Notes: generated by a model not told the origin, from the sequence alone. DNA of 41,062 nt from Candidatus Pelagibacter ubique HIMB058 (GCA_000419545.1 ATTF01000009.1:1-41062), one strand, 5' to 3'; positions 27,598 to 36,024 are shown, counted from the stretch's first letter. Translations and numbers: made by a program.

Positions 27598-28862
27598 TTC
27601 TTATCTCCATGCATAAAGATTGTAGGTTTACGGTTTGCAAGAATTCCTTTTGGTTTAAACACCATGATTAAAACCATGGCTCCACCAAATGCGATCATTC
27701 TAAATTGTTCTAAATCTCTAAACATTTCAGTTATTCCAATTAAGAAAATTGATGCAAGCACAACACCTGTTTGTGATCCCATCCCACCTAAAACAACGAT
27801 AGCTACAATTATTGCTGACTCTATAAACGTAAAACTCTCAGGGCTTATAAATGCTTGTCTTGTTGCAAAGAATGATCCTGCGAAACCACCAAACATTGCA
27901 CCAATTGCAAATGCAGTAAGTTTTGTGTTTGTAGGATTTACTCCAAGAGATTTGCAAGCAATCTCGTCTTCTCTTAATGCCTCCCAAGCTCTACCAACAG
28001 GAAGTTTTCTTATTTTTAAAGTAAAGTAGTTTGTAATTAGAGCTAATACTAAAATTAAATAATATAAGAATATTATTCGGTGCATTGTAGAATATTCTAG
28101 ATTAAAGAAAGTATGGAAACTTGCTTCACCTTCATCTGGAGATCTTTTGAAAGGTAATCCAAAAAATGATGGTCTAGGTATTCCGGTTATTCCATCTGGG
28201 CCATTAGTAACTTCGTACCAGTTGATTAATACAATTCTAATAATTTCTCCAAAACCTAAAGTTACAATTGCTAAATAATCTCCTCTTAATCTTAAAACAG
28301 GAAATCCTAATAAAATTCCAAAGAAAGCTGCGAAGATACCAGCCAAAGGTAAACAAATCCAAAAAGACCAACCAAATGTAGTTGCGATTAGTGCATATGA
28401 GTAAGCACCGACTGCATAGAAAGCAACATAACCTAAATCAAGTAAGCCCGCTAAACCAACAACGATATTCAAACCCCAACCAAGCATGATGTAGGTTAAA
28501 ATCATTATGGCTACATCCATGAAATATCTATCAGTGAATGGTAAGAATGGAAAAACAACAGCGAATAGTATTGCTGTAATTGCTAAATGTTTTGCTTTCT
28601 CTTCAGTTATAGATGAGAGCTTAGATGTGAACTTTGAAAAGAAAGTAAATTCAGTTTTTCTAGCTGAGTTTAAATTAATTAAAAATCTGCCAAGAATACA
28701 AAGACCTACAAGAATAAAAACTAATCCCCACTGCGGAGTAATAAATAAGCCCTCACCTTTTGATGCAGTTCTTAAGCCAACAATAGGTCCGAATAAAGCT
28801 AAAGCAATTATTCCGGTGAATAAACTATCTTTGACAGATTGAATGATATCTTTCTTTTCCAT
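27594..28862 (-). CDS. livM: Branched-chain-type amino acid ABC transporter permease LivM
   Basis: A 422-aa permease with an extended N-terminal region: three spans come before the core, as in E. coli LivM (425 aa). The core shows 'LNIVVGLAGLLDLGYVAFYAVGAY', the LRLRGDYLAIVTLGFGEI block and 'RAWEALREDEIACKSLGVN', the cytoplasmic EAA-like loop that contacts the ATPases. It ends with the typical GMGSQTGVVL and FKPKGILA. It overlaps livG by 4 nt, and its ATG overlaps the livH stop. It is complete and distinct from the second, split livM in this window. Confidence 0.94.
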   Translation of the reverse strand: MEKKDIIQSVKDSLFTGIIALALFGPIVGLRTASKGEGLFITPQWGLVFILVGLCILGRFLINLNSARKTEFTFFSKFTSKLSSITEEKAKHLAITAILFAVVFPFLPFTDRYFMDVAIMILTYIMLGWGLNIVVGLAGLLDLGYVAFYAVGAYSYALIATTFGWSFWICLPLAGIFAAFFGILLGFPVLRLRGDYLAIVTLGFGEIIRIVLINWYEVTNGPDGITGIPRPSFFGLPFKRSPDEGEASFHTFFNLEYSTMHRIIFLYYLILVLALITNYFTLKIRKLPVGRAWEALREDEIACKSLGVNPTNTKLTAFAIGAMFGGFAGSFFATRQAFISPESFTFIESAIIVAIVVLGGMGSQTGVVLASIFLIGITEMFRDLEQFRMIAFGGAMVLIMVFKPKGILANRKPTIFMHGDKK

Positions 28863-29773
28863 TAAACCTTCTCGATATCAGGTTTTCCAAGAAATCCGGT
28901 TGGGAAAAATATCAAAACAACAATTAAAACACTAAATGCAGCTACATCTTTATATTCAAGCGAAACATATCCGCCCCAGAAGGTTTCTATTAGTCCAATT
29001 AATAATCCACCTAACATTGCGCCAGGCAATGAACCAATCCCCCCGAGCACTGCTGCGGTAAATGCTTTAATACCTGCTAAAAAACCAATATAAAAATCAA
29101 TAACTCCATAATATAAAACAAACATCATACCTGCTACTGAAGCTAAAGAAGAACCGATAATAAAAGTAATAGAGATTGTTCTATCTACATTAATTCCAAG
29201 TAACGCAGTCATTGTTCGGTCTTGTTCGCAGGCTCTTTGAGCTCTTCCAAGATCAGTCTTTGTAATTAAATAAGTGAAGATACCCATTAAGATAACTGTT
29301 AAAACAACAATAAAAATTTGTAAGTAGCTTACTGTTACAACAAACTCAGAATTTTTAAAAAACTCTAAACCGCCAGAGATTAATGGCTGCATTGGTTTCA
29401 CTCTTGCACCTTGTGCTACTTGTACATAGTTTTGAAGTACAATTGACATTCCTAAAGCAGAAATAAGTGGAGCTAATCTAAAAGATCCTCTTAAAGGCTT
29501 ATAAGCTAATTTTTCTACTGTCCAGCCGTAGCAAGCAGTGAACAACATTGCGATTAATAAAACTAATAATAATATTACTGGTAAAGCTACACCAGTTAAT
29601 CCAAATATAATAAATGAAATTAAAGCAACGAAAGCTCCAATCATGAAAATATCTCCATGAGCAAAGTTGATCATTCCGATAATTCCGTAAACCATCGTGT
29701 AACCTATTGCGATAAGTCCATAGATCGAACCTAAAGTAATTCCGTTAACTAACTGTTGTATAAAATATTCCAT
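28862..29773 (-). CDS. livH: Branched-chain-type amino acid ABC transporter permease LivH
   Basis: A 303-aa permease with about eight spans. It begins 'QQLVNGITLGSIYGLIAIGYTMVYGIIGMINFAHGD', the LivH hallmark, and has 'RAQRACEQDRTMTALLGINVDRTI', the ATPase-coupling loop. It forms the membrane channel with LivM. It follows the proC-like gene after 3 nt, so that gene probably heads the operon proC-livH-livM-livG-livF-livK. Confidence 0.94.
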   Translation of the reverse strand: MEYFIQQLVNGITLGSIYGLIAIGYTMVYGIIGMINFAHGDIFMIGAFVALISFIIFGLTGVALPVILLLVLLIAMLFTACYGWTVEKLAYKPLRGSFRLAPLISALGMSIVLQNYVQVAQGARVKPMQPLISGGLEFFKNSEFVVTVSYLQIFIVVLTVILMGIFTYLITKTDLGRAQRACEQDRTMTALLGINVDRTISITFIIGSSLASVAGMMFVLYYGVIDFYIGFLAGIKAFTAAVLGGIGSLPGAMLGGLLIGLIETFWGGYVSLEYKDVAAFSVLIVVLIFFPTGFLGKPDIEKV

Positions 29774-29776
29774 GAT

Positions 29777-30541
29777 TTATTTACTCACTCTTTTGTTTAC
29801 GTTTTCAAGAGCTTTAGAGAACTTAGTAAAGAATTTTCCTTTTTTCAATTCATTAAGAACCTGCATATTCAAGCCTTTTGGTGTCTGTGAGTCCGCAACG
29901 AGCTTTTTATAACCTTGTGATGATTTATTTAAAGCATCCTGACTTAAAGCTAAAAATAATTCTGCAACATAAGTATCAGCAAGTTTTTTATTGATACCTT
30001 TTTTTGTTAGCCATTTAGAACTTGTATTTAAAATTTCATAATATGTTGCCATCAAAGATGCTGTAGACCAAAACTTATAACTAAGTTTTTCATTTCTAAT
30101 CTCTAACACTTGACCTAAATGTTTAAAAATATTTTTAGCAAATTTACTTGGAGGACAAATAATAACTGGTCCTTTTTTAATTTCAATTGGAGGTAAAGGA
30201 GTTGCTCTAACTATATTCTTATTTTTTGTAACCTGCTTTAATTTACTTAAGTTTATAGTTGAAATTAAACTAATGATTTTTTTATTTTTTGAAAATCTTA
30301 GCTTTGATAATATTTTGTTTCCAACATTTGGTGTAACTCCTAAAAAAATAATTGATGATTTATCGATAATCTCTTGATTATCATTAAGAATTTTTACCTT
30401 AGTAAATTTTTTGGCTAATTTTTTAGCTATGTTTCTATTTCTTGAAGATATATAAATTCGCTTAAAATTAAGTTTTGATTTAAAAATACCTAAAATAACA
30501 GATGATGAAATTTTTCCTGTGCCAATAAATCCTAAAATCAT
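29777..30541 (-). CDS. proC: Pyrroline-5-carboxylate reductase-like protein
   Basis: A 254-aa Rossmann protein starting MILGFIGTGKISSSVI, an NAD(P)-binding GxGxxx pattern. I chose the ATG at 30539-30541; a TTG eight codons upstream would place unrelated residues before the first strand. Other ProC-like features are 'IIFLGVTPNVG' (near residue 68) and 'IVRATPLPPIEIKKGPVII', where the canonical family has a 'MPNTP' segment that is altered here to TPLPP. The helical C-terminus is present. It may reduce pyrroline-5-carboxylate to proline, or act on a related imine. It sits directly before the liv operon, so it may process a transported amino acid. Confidence 0.7.
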   Translation of the reverse strand: MILGFIGTGKISSSVILGIFKSKLNFKRIYISSRNRNIAKKLAKKFTKVKILNDNQEIIDKSSIIFLGVTPNVGNKILSKLRFSKNKKIISLISTINLSKLKQVTKNKNIVRATPLPPIEIKKGPVIICPPSKFAKNIFKHLGQVLEIRNEKLSYKFWSTASLMATYYEILNTSSKWLTKKGINKKLADTYVAELFLALSQDALNKSSQGYKKLVADSQTPKGLNMQVLNELKKGKFFTKFSKALENVNKRVSK

Positions 30542-30546
30542 AGAAC

Positions 30547-31623
30547 ATGCAGAATAACCAAGCAATTCCCTTTAATAAAGAAAATTTTAAACAAATATTT
30601 TCTTATCAGTTTGTCTCTGTAATTATCGTCTCAATACCAAGTGCTTTAGTAGCTGATTATTTTAATGTGCCTCTTGCTTGGTTTTTAGGTCCAATGTTGA
30701 TTACTGCTCTAGCTGCCTTAATGGGGTTAAAGGTAAAGATGCCAAGATTAGTCTTATCATCTATTCTTATCATTCTCGGTTTATACATAGGGAATTACAT
30801 TGATAAAGAGTTGTTTGCACAGATGCATCAATGGATTTGGACTTCACTAGTGATGCTAGTTTATATTATTACCAGTGTTTTAATTGTTTCAAAATATCTT
30901 CAATATTTTTCAAAATATGAGAAAAAAACATCAATTTTCTCTGCAGCACCAGGTGCTTTAGGACCGCTTATGATTTTAGCTGAAGATGAAAAAACGGATC
31001 TTAGCCAGGTAGCAATATCACATCTTATAAGACTAATAATAATTGTAACTGTATTTCCTTTTATCGTTAATAGTTTTTATGAAGTAGAAAATATTAAAGT
31101 TGTAGAAGAAGTTCTTCAAAAACAAAATATATCTCAATTACTAATCCTGATTGCTTCTTCAATAGTCTTAATAATTTTTTTTGATAAGTTAAAAGTTCCA
31201 GCTGCTTTATTATCTGGAACTTTAGTAGCTAGCGGTATTTTGCAAATTACTGAAATAGCTTCATTTCAAATTTCAGCAGATATAATTGATTATTGTTTAT
31301 TAATATTAGGTTCCTCTGTTGGATGTAGATTTGCCGATAAAAGTTTTGGAGAAATAGGTAGAAACGCTCTACATAGTTTTGTTGCTACTTTTCTGTTAGT
31401 GGTTTTAGGCCTCATAGCAGCCTTGGTCGCTAGTTTGTTAATAGACAAAAATTTCTTTACGTTGCTACTTTCATATTGCCCTGGTGGAATTTATGAGGTG
31501 GCAGTGATAGCAATTTTCTTTGATCTTGATCCTGAGTTCGTATCTTTCCATCATATAATTAGATTGCTAATGATTTTGTTCATAGTTCCTGTAATTTTAA
31601 AAATTATTTCTAAAAAAACCTAA
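30547..31623 (+). CDS. AbrB-family membrane permease
   Basis: A 358-aa protein with about ten to eleven spans in two similar halves. The 'VPLAWFLGPMLITALAALMG' block in the first half and 'KVPAALLSGTLVASG' in the second are the repeated AbrB (PF05145-type) pore motifs, and 'SAAPGALGPLMILAEDE' and 'SYCPGGIYEVAVIAIFFDLDPEFVSFHHIIR' are also diagnostic. These proteins are putative transporters of unknown substrate; this AbrB is not the DNA-binding regulator of that name. Its ATG lies 5 bp from the divergent proC-like start, so both promoters must lie within the opposite coding sequence. Confidence 0.82.
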   Translation: MQNNQAIPFNKENFKQIFSYQFVSVIIVSIPSALVADYFNVPLAWFLGPMLITALAALMGLKVKMPRLVLSSILIILGLYIGNYIDKELFAQMHQWIWTSLVMLVYIITSVLIVSKYLQYFSKYEKKTSIFSAAPGALGPLMILAEDEKTDLSQVAISHLIRLIIIVTVFPFIVNSFYEVENIKVVEEVLQKQNISQLLILIASSIVLIIFFDKLKVPAALLSGTLVASGILQITEIASFQISADIIDYCLLILGSSVGCRFADKSFGEIGRNALHSFVATFLLVVLGLIAALVASLLIDKNFFTLLLSYCPGGIYEVAVIAIFFDLDPEFVSFHHIIRLLMILFIVPVILKIISKKT

Positions 31624-31640
31624 ATTAAACAATCCCTGTT

Positions 31641-31669
31641 TTGACTTTTAATAATAATTAAGCAATAAA
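31641..31669 (+). promoter_or_regulatory. Possible promoter for doxX
   Basis: TTGACT (31641-31646) and AATAAA (31664-31669) are 17 nt apart. The -35 is close to consensus, but the -10 matches at only four positions. The predicted start would fall on or next to the doxX ATG at 31675, which would give a leaderless mRNA and fits the lack of a Shine-Dalgarno there. Confidence 0.35.
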
Positions 31670-31868
31670 TTCGCATGTCAAATTTAGTCGACCTGATTGC
31701 AAGATTATTAATTTCAGCTCTATTCTTAATATCAGCTTATAATAAAATTTTTAGTATTGATGGTACGATGAGTTGGATGGAAGGTTTTGGTATTCCAGGA
31801 ATGCTTTTATATCCAACTATTGTTTTAGAGATTATCTTACCTTTATTTATCATCGTTGGTTACAAAGC

Positions 31869-31926
31869 TCAGCTATCTGCTGGGTTACTTGCAATCTTTT
31901 GTATCGCGACAGCTTTCATATTTCAT
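31869..31926 (+). repeat. 58-bp direct repeat, copy 1 (doxX)
   Basis: It runs from tcagctatctgc to ctttcatatttcat and is identical to 33004-33061. It is in its native doxX context on the left, and the sequence switches to livH immediately after its last base. The offset between the copies is 1135 bp. Confidence 0.97.
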
Positions 31927-32298
31927 ATTTCAACAACAGCGCAAAATGCAAGAGCCGCAAAAATTTTAGGTGTAGATACTGAAAAAGTTTATGCTGCAAC
32001 TTTTGGTATTAACGCAGCACTATGTGGAATTGCTGGAGCTTTAATTGCAATAACTTTAACTCTTCACCCGTATGTAGGACTTCCATATACAGTTAGATCT
32101 TTCATGATTGTAATTGTTGCAGGACTTGGAAATTTACCAGCAGTAGCACTTTCAGGTATGGGCTTAGGAGTTTTTGAAGAATTTGCAGATTATATTTTAG
32201 GTACAGAATTTAGAATTGGTGCAGTGTTCTTGTTACTAGTTTTCATATTAGTTTATAGAAGATTTAAACTTGCGAAAAAAAGGGAGTATTTAAAGTAA
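31927..32298 (+). pseudogene. livH 3' fragment inside doxX
   Basis: Reads as the C-terminal about 120 residues of a LivH permease: 'NARAAKILGVDTEKVYAATF' (the ATPase-coupling loop), then 'LHPYVGLPYTVRSFMIVIVAG' and 'LGNLPAVALSGMGLGVFEEF', ending in a basic tail and TAA. It has no start of its own and is fused in frame to the DoxX N-terminus by the junction. It differs from the intact livH at 28862-29773, so it is not a copy of that gene. It is probably the 3' end of the livH that belongs just beyond the right edge, upstream of the livM at 40613. The in-frame DoxX-LivH fusion is considered an artefact. Confidence 0.82.
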
Positions 32299-33008
32299 AT
32301 GAGCAAGATAAAACAAAAAGATCTAATTTTATATTCAGCCTTAATTATTTTTGGGCTTTTTGCTCCATTTATATTTTCTGCATATAAAGTTCAGCTTACA
32401 TATCTTTGTATCTTAATTGTTCTAGCTATGACTTGGAATTTGCAAGGCGGAGAGATGGGTTACAATACTTTTGGAAATATCCTTTTCTATGGTCTTGGAA
32501 TGTATTTATGTGCCTCAGTTCAAGTTGGAATGTTTTTTCCTTTAGCAGAATGGACTGAAAGCGGTGGAGAGAAAACATTTGTTCATACTACAGCACAATA
32601 CTTTCAAGGTATGGGTGTCGGTTTATTAGTTGCAGCTATAGTTCCAACTCTTGTGGCTGGTGCCATTGGTTATGCAATTTTAGGTTTGAGAGGTCATTAC
32701 TTTGCCATTTGTACTTTAGGTTTAGGAATTGCAGGTGGTGAAATCGCAGGTGGAATAGAAATCATTGGAGCAGGTCAAGGATTTACCACACCTCCGTTCC
32801 CAGCAGAGATAGTAGACAATGAAGCAAGAGGAGAGTTTTTCTACTTTTTAAGTTTTGTATTACTTATCGCAGCATTTGTTTTCGTTAAATATATTTACGG
32901 ATCAAGATTTAAATTAATTTTAAATGCAATCAGAGACAATGAAGACAAAGCAGAAGCAATGGGTATTCAAACTATGAAATATAAAATTACCGGTTGGATG
33001 TGTTCAGC
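32299..33008 (+). pseudogene. livM 5' fragment inside doxX
   Basis: Encodes the first about 236 residues of a LivM permease, starting MSKIKQKDLILYSALIIF, with 'LAMTWNLQGGEMGYNTFGNILFYG' style core motifs, 'LGLRGHYFAICTLGLGIAGG' and 'LILNAIRDNEDKAEAMGIQ'. It then switches at tgttcagc into the second doxX repeat. Its last 95 bp equal the reverse complement of the window's last 95 bp. Joined to 40967-40613 it forms a complete 354-aa LivM in frame, so these are two parts of one gene, here separated. Confidence 0.88.
32914..33008 (+). repeat. 95-bp inverted duplication, internal copy
   Basis: Identical over 95 bp to the reverse complement of 40968-41062. Identity ends exactly at the livM/doxX junction on one side and at the window edge on the other. 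Confidence 0.97.
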
Positions 33009-33061
33009 TATCTGCTGGGTTACTTGCAATCTTTTGTATCGCGACAGCTTTCATATTTCAT
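33004..33061 (+). repeat. 58-bp direct repeat, copy 2 (doxX)
   Basis: Second copy of 31869-31926, followed by the native doxX 3' end. Its first five bases (tcagc) are shared by livM and doxX and form the microhomology at the return junction. Confidence 0.97.
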
Positions 33062-33203
33062 TTTGATTTCAACGATCAAATGCAGACTATAGCTTTTCTA
33101 AAAAATATTGGCTTAGCTGGCGGATTTTTATTCATCGTAGCTAATGGAACAAAAGAATGGGCTATTGAGAGAGAAAAGAAATACGTGAGACTTTAGTAAG
33201 TTT

Positions 33204-33229
33204 AAACCTGCGATAAATATCGCAGGTTT
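33204..33229 (+). terminator. Rho-independent terminator after doxX
   Basis: A perfect 12-bp inverted repeat (aaacctgcgata / tatcgcaggttt, nominal loop of two bases and in practice a slightly wider one) followed by ataatttttta on the + strand. It begins 8 nt after the doxX stop. The minus side lacks a good T-run, so it mainly serves doxX. Confidence 0.87.
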
Positions 33230-33247
33230 ATAATTTTTTAGTTTTTA

Positions 33248-33889
33248 TTAAAAACCTATTGAGTATCTTACAGTTAAAGCGTCAGCGTCTGCTTTAATTG
33301 AGTTAGAGTTACCGCCTGTAGAAGAAATTTCTATATCTTCAAATTTAGAATAAAAAATTTCAAATTTTTTGTTTCCTCTTTTGCTTCCAACTCCGAGTTG
33401 AGCGCCGTAAATATTTTCGTCGCCATAGCTAGAGTTCGGTAGTGTTTCAGCTGTTTTTACTTTTGTGTAATGCAATCCTGCTAACGCGTATCCACCCTCA
33501 TTTCCAAAAGGAATGTTAGTGTACAATGTTAACAGATCTGTCAATTCAGCTTTTGCGGTTCTTGTTCCTGTATCTGCCTCAGCTGCTACATCAGCACCTG
33601 CGGAAGAATCTACCCTTTCTCCACTTCCAATTTCTACATCCACTGGTACATAAGATAGACCAACAGTGTAGCCATTAGATAGCTCAGTTTCTACGAATAC
33701 GTCAGCTCCAGCAAAAACTTCATCGAAAGATTTTTCTCTATCTGATGAGTCTGACTCTGTACCTTCAGTTTCCGTACCACTAGCTGACAATTTACCAGCC
33801 ATAAAACCAATTCCATAAGACATTTCAGCTTTTACACTTGTTACGCTTAAAAGTGTAAGTAGGCTTAATAAGCTTATTATTTTTTTCAT
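33248..33889 (-). CDS. Outer-membrane beta-barrel (porin-like) protein
   Basis: A 213-aa protein with a signal peptide ending at KAEM (about residue 21) and a mature part of alternating amphipathic strands. It ends TVRYSIGF, with a C-terminal aromatic residue typical of proteins folded by the BAM machinery. A low-complexity acidic loop rich in Ser/Thr/Asp/Glu lies at about 37-54, and another Ala/Glu-rich loop near 95-110; these are probably surface-exposed and variable. The size fits an 8- to 10-strand barrel of the OmpW/OmpA-like class, and the exact family is not recognised. It has a TTAAT-rich leader and a GGGT-type ribosome site, suggesting strong expression. Confidence 0.72.
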   Translation of the reverse strand: MKKIISLLSLLTLLSVTSVKAEMSYGIGFMAGKLSASGTETEGTESDSSDREKSFDEVFAGADVFVETELSNGYTVGLSYVPVDVEIGSGERVDSSAGADVAAEADTGTRTAKAELTDLLTLYTNIPFGNEGGYALAGLHYTKVKTAETLPNSSYGDENIYGAQLGVGSKRGNKKFEIFYSKFEDIEISSTGGNSNSIKADADALTVRYSIGF

Positions 33890-33898
33890 ATTTTACCC

Positions 33899-33913
33899 TA
33901 ATTAATAAATTAA
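33899..33913 (-). repeat. TTAAT-rich leader ahead of the porin-like gene
   Basis: On the minus strand TTAATTTATTAATTA immediately precedes the 'GGGTAAAAT-ATG' start region. It closely resembles the tracts in front of tctC and livK. Confidence 0.45.
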
Positions 33914-33983
33914 CTTTAGGTGACTCTTAATAGATAAGTGATATCAAATCAACTCGAATTAACTACAAAATACATCGATTTGT

Positions 33984-34018
33984 GAAAAAAATGGCTAAAA
34001 GCCTTGTTTTTTTTGTGA
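33984..34018 (-). terminator. Probable terminator after tctA
   Basis: On the minus strand an A-tract, then GGCT-TTT-AGCC, then ATTTTTTTCAC. The GC stem is only 4 bp but is framed by A and T tracts, and it lies 16-50 nt past the tctA stop. A weaker reading exists on the other strand (GGCT-AAA-AGCC then a T-run), but no + strand gene ends here. Confidence 0.55.
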
Positions 34019-34034
34019 CAAATATGCAACTCTT

Positions 34035-35534
34035 TTATCTTTTTTTAATAAAACTTTTATAAATTTGCCATCCAACAATTAAGACTATTGTTAGCATTAT
34101 TACTGCAGTTAATGGCCTGTCCCAAAGGAACGACCAAGATCCATCACTTATTAATAATGACCTTCTCAAGTTTACTTCCATAAGACCGCCTAAAACAAAT
34201 GCAAGTATTAATGGTGGCATTGGAAAATCATATAAGCGGAGAATAGTTGCACCAACCGCTATTCCAATCATTAAGTAAATATCAAAATTATTGAATGAAA
34301 TTAAATAAATACCTGTAACAGAAAAAAATAAGATTAATGGGATTAAAAAAGTTCTAGGTGTTGCTAGGACTCTTGCAATGTAAGGTATTAATGGAAGATT
34401 TAAAATAAGTAGTACAACCATCCCAATATACATCGACATAATGACAGACCAGAAAATCTCTGGATTTGTTTGATATAACCTAGGTCCAGGCTGAATACCA
34501 AAACCTAATAAAGCTCCAAGCATTACTGCTGTTGTTCCGCTTCCTGGTATACCTAATGTAAGTAAAGGCACAAAAGATCCAGAACAAGCTGCATTGTTTG
34601 CTGTTTCAGGCGCAGCCAAACCATTTACACTTCCTTTACCAAATTTTTCTTTTTCTTCGTCTTTAACAAAATTTCTTTCCATTCCATAAGCAAGGAAAGA
34701 TGCTATCGTGGCACCAGCACCAGGCAAAACTCCAATAATAAAGCCTAAAACAGATGATCTTGGAATAGTTGTAACCATTTTTTTTGTCTCTTCTTTATCT
34801 AATTTAATTGAACCTAACTGAGATAAAGAAATTTGTTTTGCAGCTTTAGTTGGATCATTTCCTTTAAATATAATTGTTAATGCTTCACTCATCGCAAAAG
34901 TAGCCATAACGACTAATACGAAGCTTATTCCATCAGCTAAATTCATATTTTGGAAAGTAAATCTTGGTATATCAGACAATGAATCTTGACCCACACTAGC
35001 TAACATAAGGCCCAACACAACCATCATCATGGCCTTTAAGAAATTACCTTTTGATGAAAACGCTGCGACTGCAGTTAAACCTAAAATCATCAAACCAAAA
35101 TAATCTGGAGATCTAAAAGCTAAACTTACTTTTGATAAACTAGGTGCAGCTATTAATAAAAAGATTGCAGAAATTGTTCCGCCTGCAAAAGAACTGTAAG
35201 CAGCAATTGCTAAAGCTTTACCGGCCTTACCTTGTTGCGCCATTGGATAACCGTCAAAAGATGTAGCAACTGTTCCTGGAACGCCAGGTGCATTAATTAA
35301 AATTGAAGACGTTGATCCACCGAAAACTGCTCCATAATAAACTCCAGCCATTAAAATTAAACCTGTCGAAGGTTCGAAACCATATGTGATCGGTATCATT
35401 AGTGCTATCGCAGTCATTGGACCAAGACCTGGTAGCATTCCGATAATCGTTCCAGAGAAACATCCTATCATTACCATCAGTAAATTTTTTACTGATAATG
35501 CCGTTTCTAATCCTATGAGTATTCCTTCAATCAT
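34035..35534 (-). CDS. tctA: Tripartite tricarboxylate transporter large permease TctA
   Basis: A 499-aa membrane protein with about eleven to twelve spans. It has the canonical TctA opening 'GCFSGTIIGMLPGLGPMTAIA' and 'YYGAVFGGSTSSILINAPGVPG', and the repeat motif 'GVLPGAGATIASFLAYGMERN' in the second half. It carries the ion-coupled uptake step for organic acids delivered by TctC. It overlaps tctB by 4 nt. Intact. The substrate family is carboxylates, and neighbouring glaH makes glutarate or another dicarboxylate plausible. Confidence 0.95.
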   Translation of the reverse strand: MIEGILIGLETALSVKNLLMVMIGCFSGTIIGMLPGLGPMTAIALMIPITYGFEPSTGLILMAGVYYGAVFGGSTSSILINAPGVPGTVATSFDGYPMAQQGKAGKALAIAAYSSFAGGTISAIFLLIAAPSLSKVSLAFRSPDYFGLMILGLTAVAAFSSKGNFLKAMMMVVLGLMLASVGQDSLSDIPRFTFQNMNLADGISFVLVVMATFAMSEALTIIFKGNDPTKAAKQISLSQLGSIKLDKEETKKMVTTIPRSSVLGFIIGVLPGAGATIASFLAYGMERNFVKDEEKEKFGKGSVNGLAAPETANNAACSGSFVPLLTLGIPGSGTTAVMLGALLGFGIQPGPRLYQTNPEIFWSVIMSMYIGMVVLLILNLPLIPYIARVLATPRTFLIPLILFFSVTGIYLISFNNFDIYLMIGIAVGATILRLYDFPMPPLILAFVLGGLMEVNLRRSLLISDGSWSFLWDRPLTAVIMLTIVLIVGWQIYKSFIKKR

Positions 35535-36001
35535 CCTATAATTCCTAAGTATTTCAAAAATGGATCACGTAAATAAATATTTAAAAGCCCGTGGAGGAGA
35601 TACATAAATATTGCTACAAATGGAAAAGATAAAATAAATACCCAAATCCATCTTCTTTCACCTAAAACAATGTAAGATAAAACTAAAAATATCGACGTAG
35701 ATAAAAAGTATCCTGCTTTTAAAATTGTTATTCCATAAATAATCATCAGAACAACTAATAAAATTGTTTTCTTATATTCTAAAATTGATACGTCAACATT
35801 TGATGGTTTTCTCTCTGGTAAAATAATGTAGAGAGCTGAAAAAATTAATCCTGCATAACCAAGATAAACCGGAAAAGTTCTTGCGTTAAAAGCTGCGTTC
35901 TCATCAAAAGCAAAAACTCTTATTTGATATGCAGTATATAAATAAAATCCTGAAAAAATGAAGAAGAGCAATGAAATAATCTTTGATGGACTTATTTTCA
36001 C
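35531..36001 (-). CDS. tctB: Tripartite tricarboxylate transporter small permease TctB
   Basis: A 156-aa protein with four hydrophobic spans, beginning MKISPSKIISLLFFIFSGFY, and with 'FNARTFPVYLGYAGLIFSALY' in the first loop, as expected for TctB. It is the small membrane subunit of the TTT system. It lies between tctC (23-nt gap) and tctA (4-nt overlap). TctB sequences are poorly conserved, so the call relies on size, topology and position. Confidence 0.9.
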   Translation of the reverse strand: MKISPSKIISLLFFIFSGFYLYTAYQIRVFAFDENAAFNARTFPVYLGYAGLIFSALYIILPERKPSNVDVSILEYKKTILLVVLMIIYGITILKAGYFLSTSIFLVLSYIVLGERRWIWVFILSFPFVAIFMYLLHGLLNIYLRDPFLKYLGIIG

Positions 36002-36024
36002 TGCTCTCCCTCCAAGTTAATCAA

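Larger units (their letters stand above)
31675..33196 (+). pseudogene. doxX-family gene interrupted by 1135 bp of liv sequence (probable chimera)
   Basis: The first 84 codons (31675-31926) encode a DoxX-family start, 'MSNLVDLIARLLISALFLIS', with two further spans. The reading frame then changes abruptly into LivH sequence. The true DoxX C-terminus resumes at 33062-33196 (FDFNDQMQTIAFLKNIGLAG to a TAG stop), after a second copy of the preceding 58 bp. Joining 31926 to 33062 restores an unbroken 128-aa DoxX protein of normal length with four membrane spans. DoxX proteins are small inner-membrane proteins linked to redox or sulfur metabolism. The gene is most likely intact in the real genome, and the break is probably an amplification or assembly artefact. 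Confidence 0.85.

Noticed and set aside
27664-28842. Open frames opposite livM
   Set aside because: Low-complexity antisense translations of membrane helices with no recognisable domain.
30542-30565. Longer proC-like start
   Set aside because: It would need a TTG start, run into the divergent gene's start, and add eight residues before a standard Rossmann first strand.
31927-33003. Insertion sequence or other mobile element in doxX
   Set aside because: The insert has no transposase, terminal inverted repeats or integrase. Its content is ordinary permease sequence matching the right edge, and the 58-bp repeat is too long for a normal target-site duplication.
31675-33066. Third Liv permease pair as working genes
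   Set aside because: livH lacks its N-terminus and livM its C-terminus. They are explained as displaced parts of the system that continues beyond 41062.
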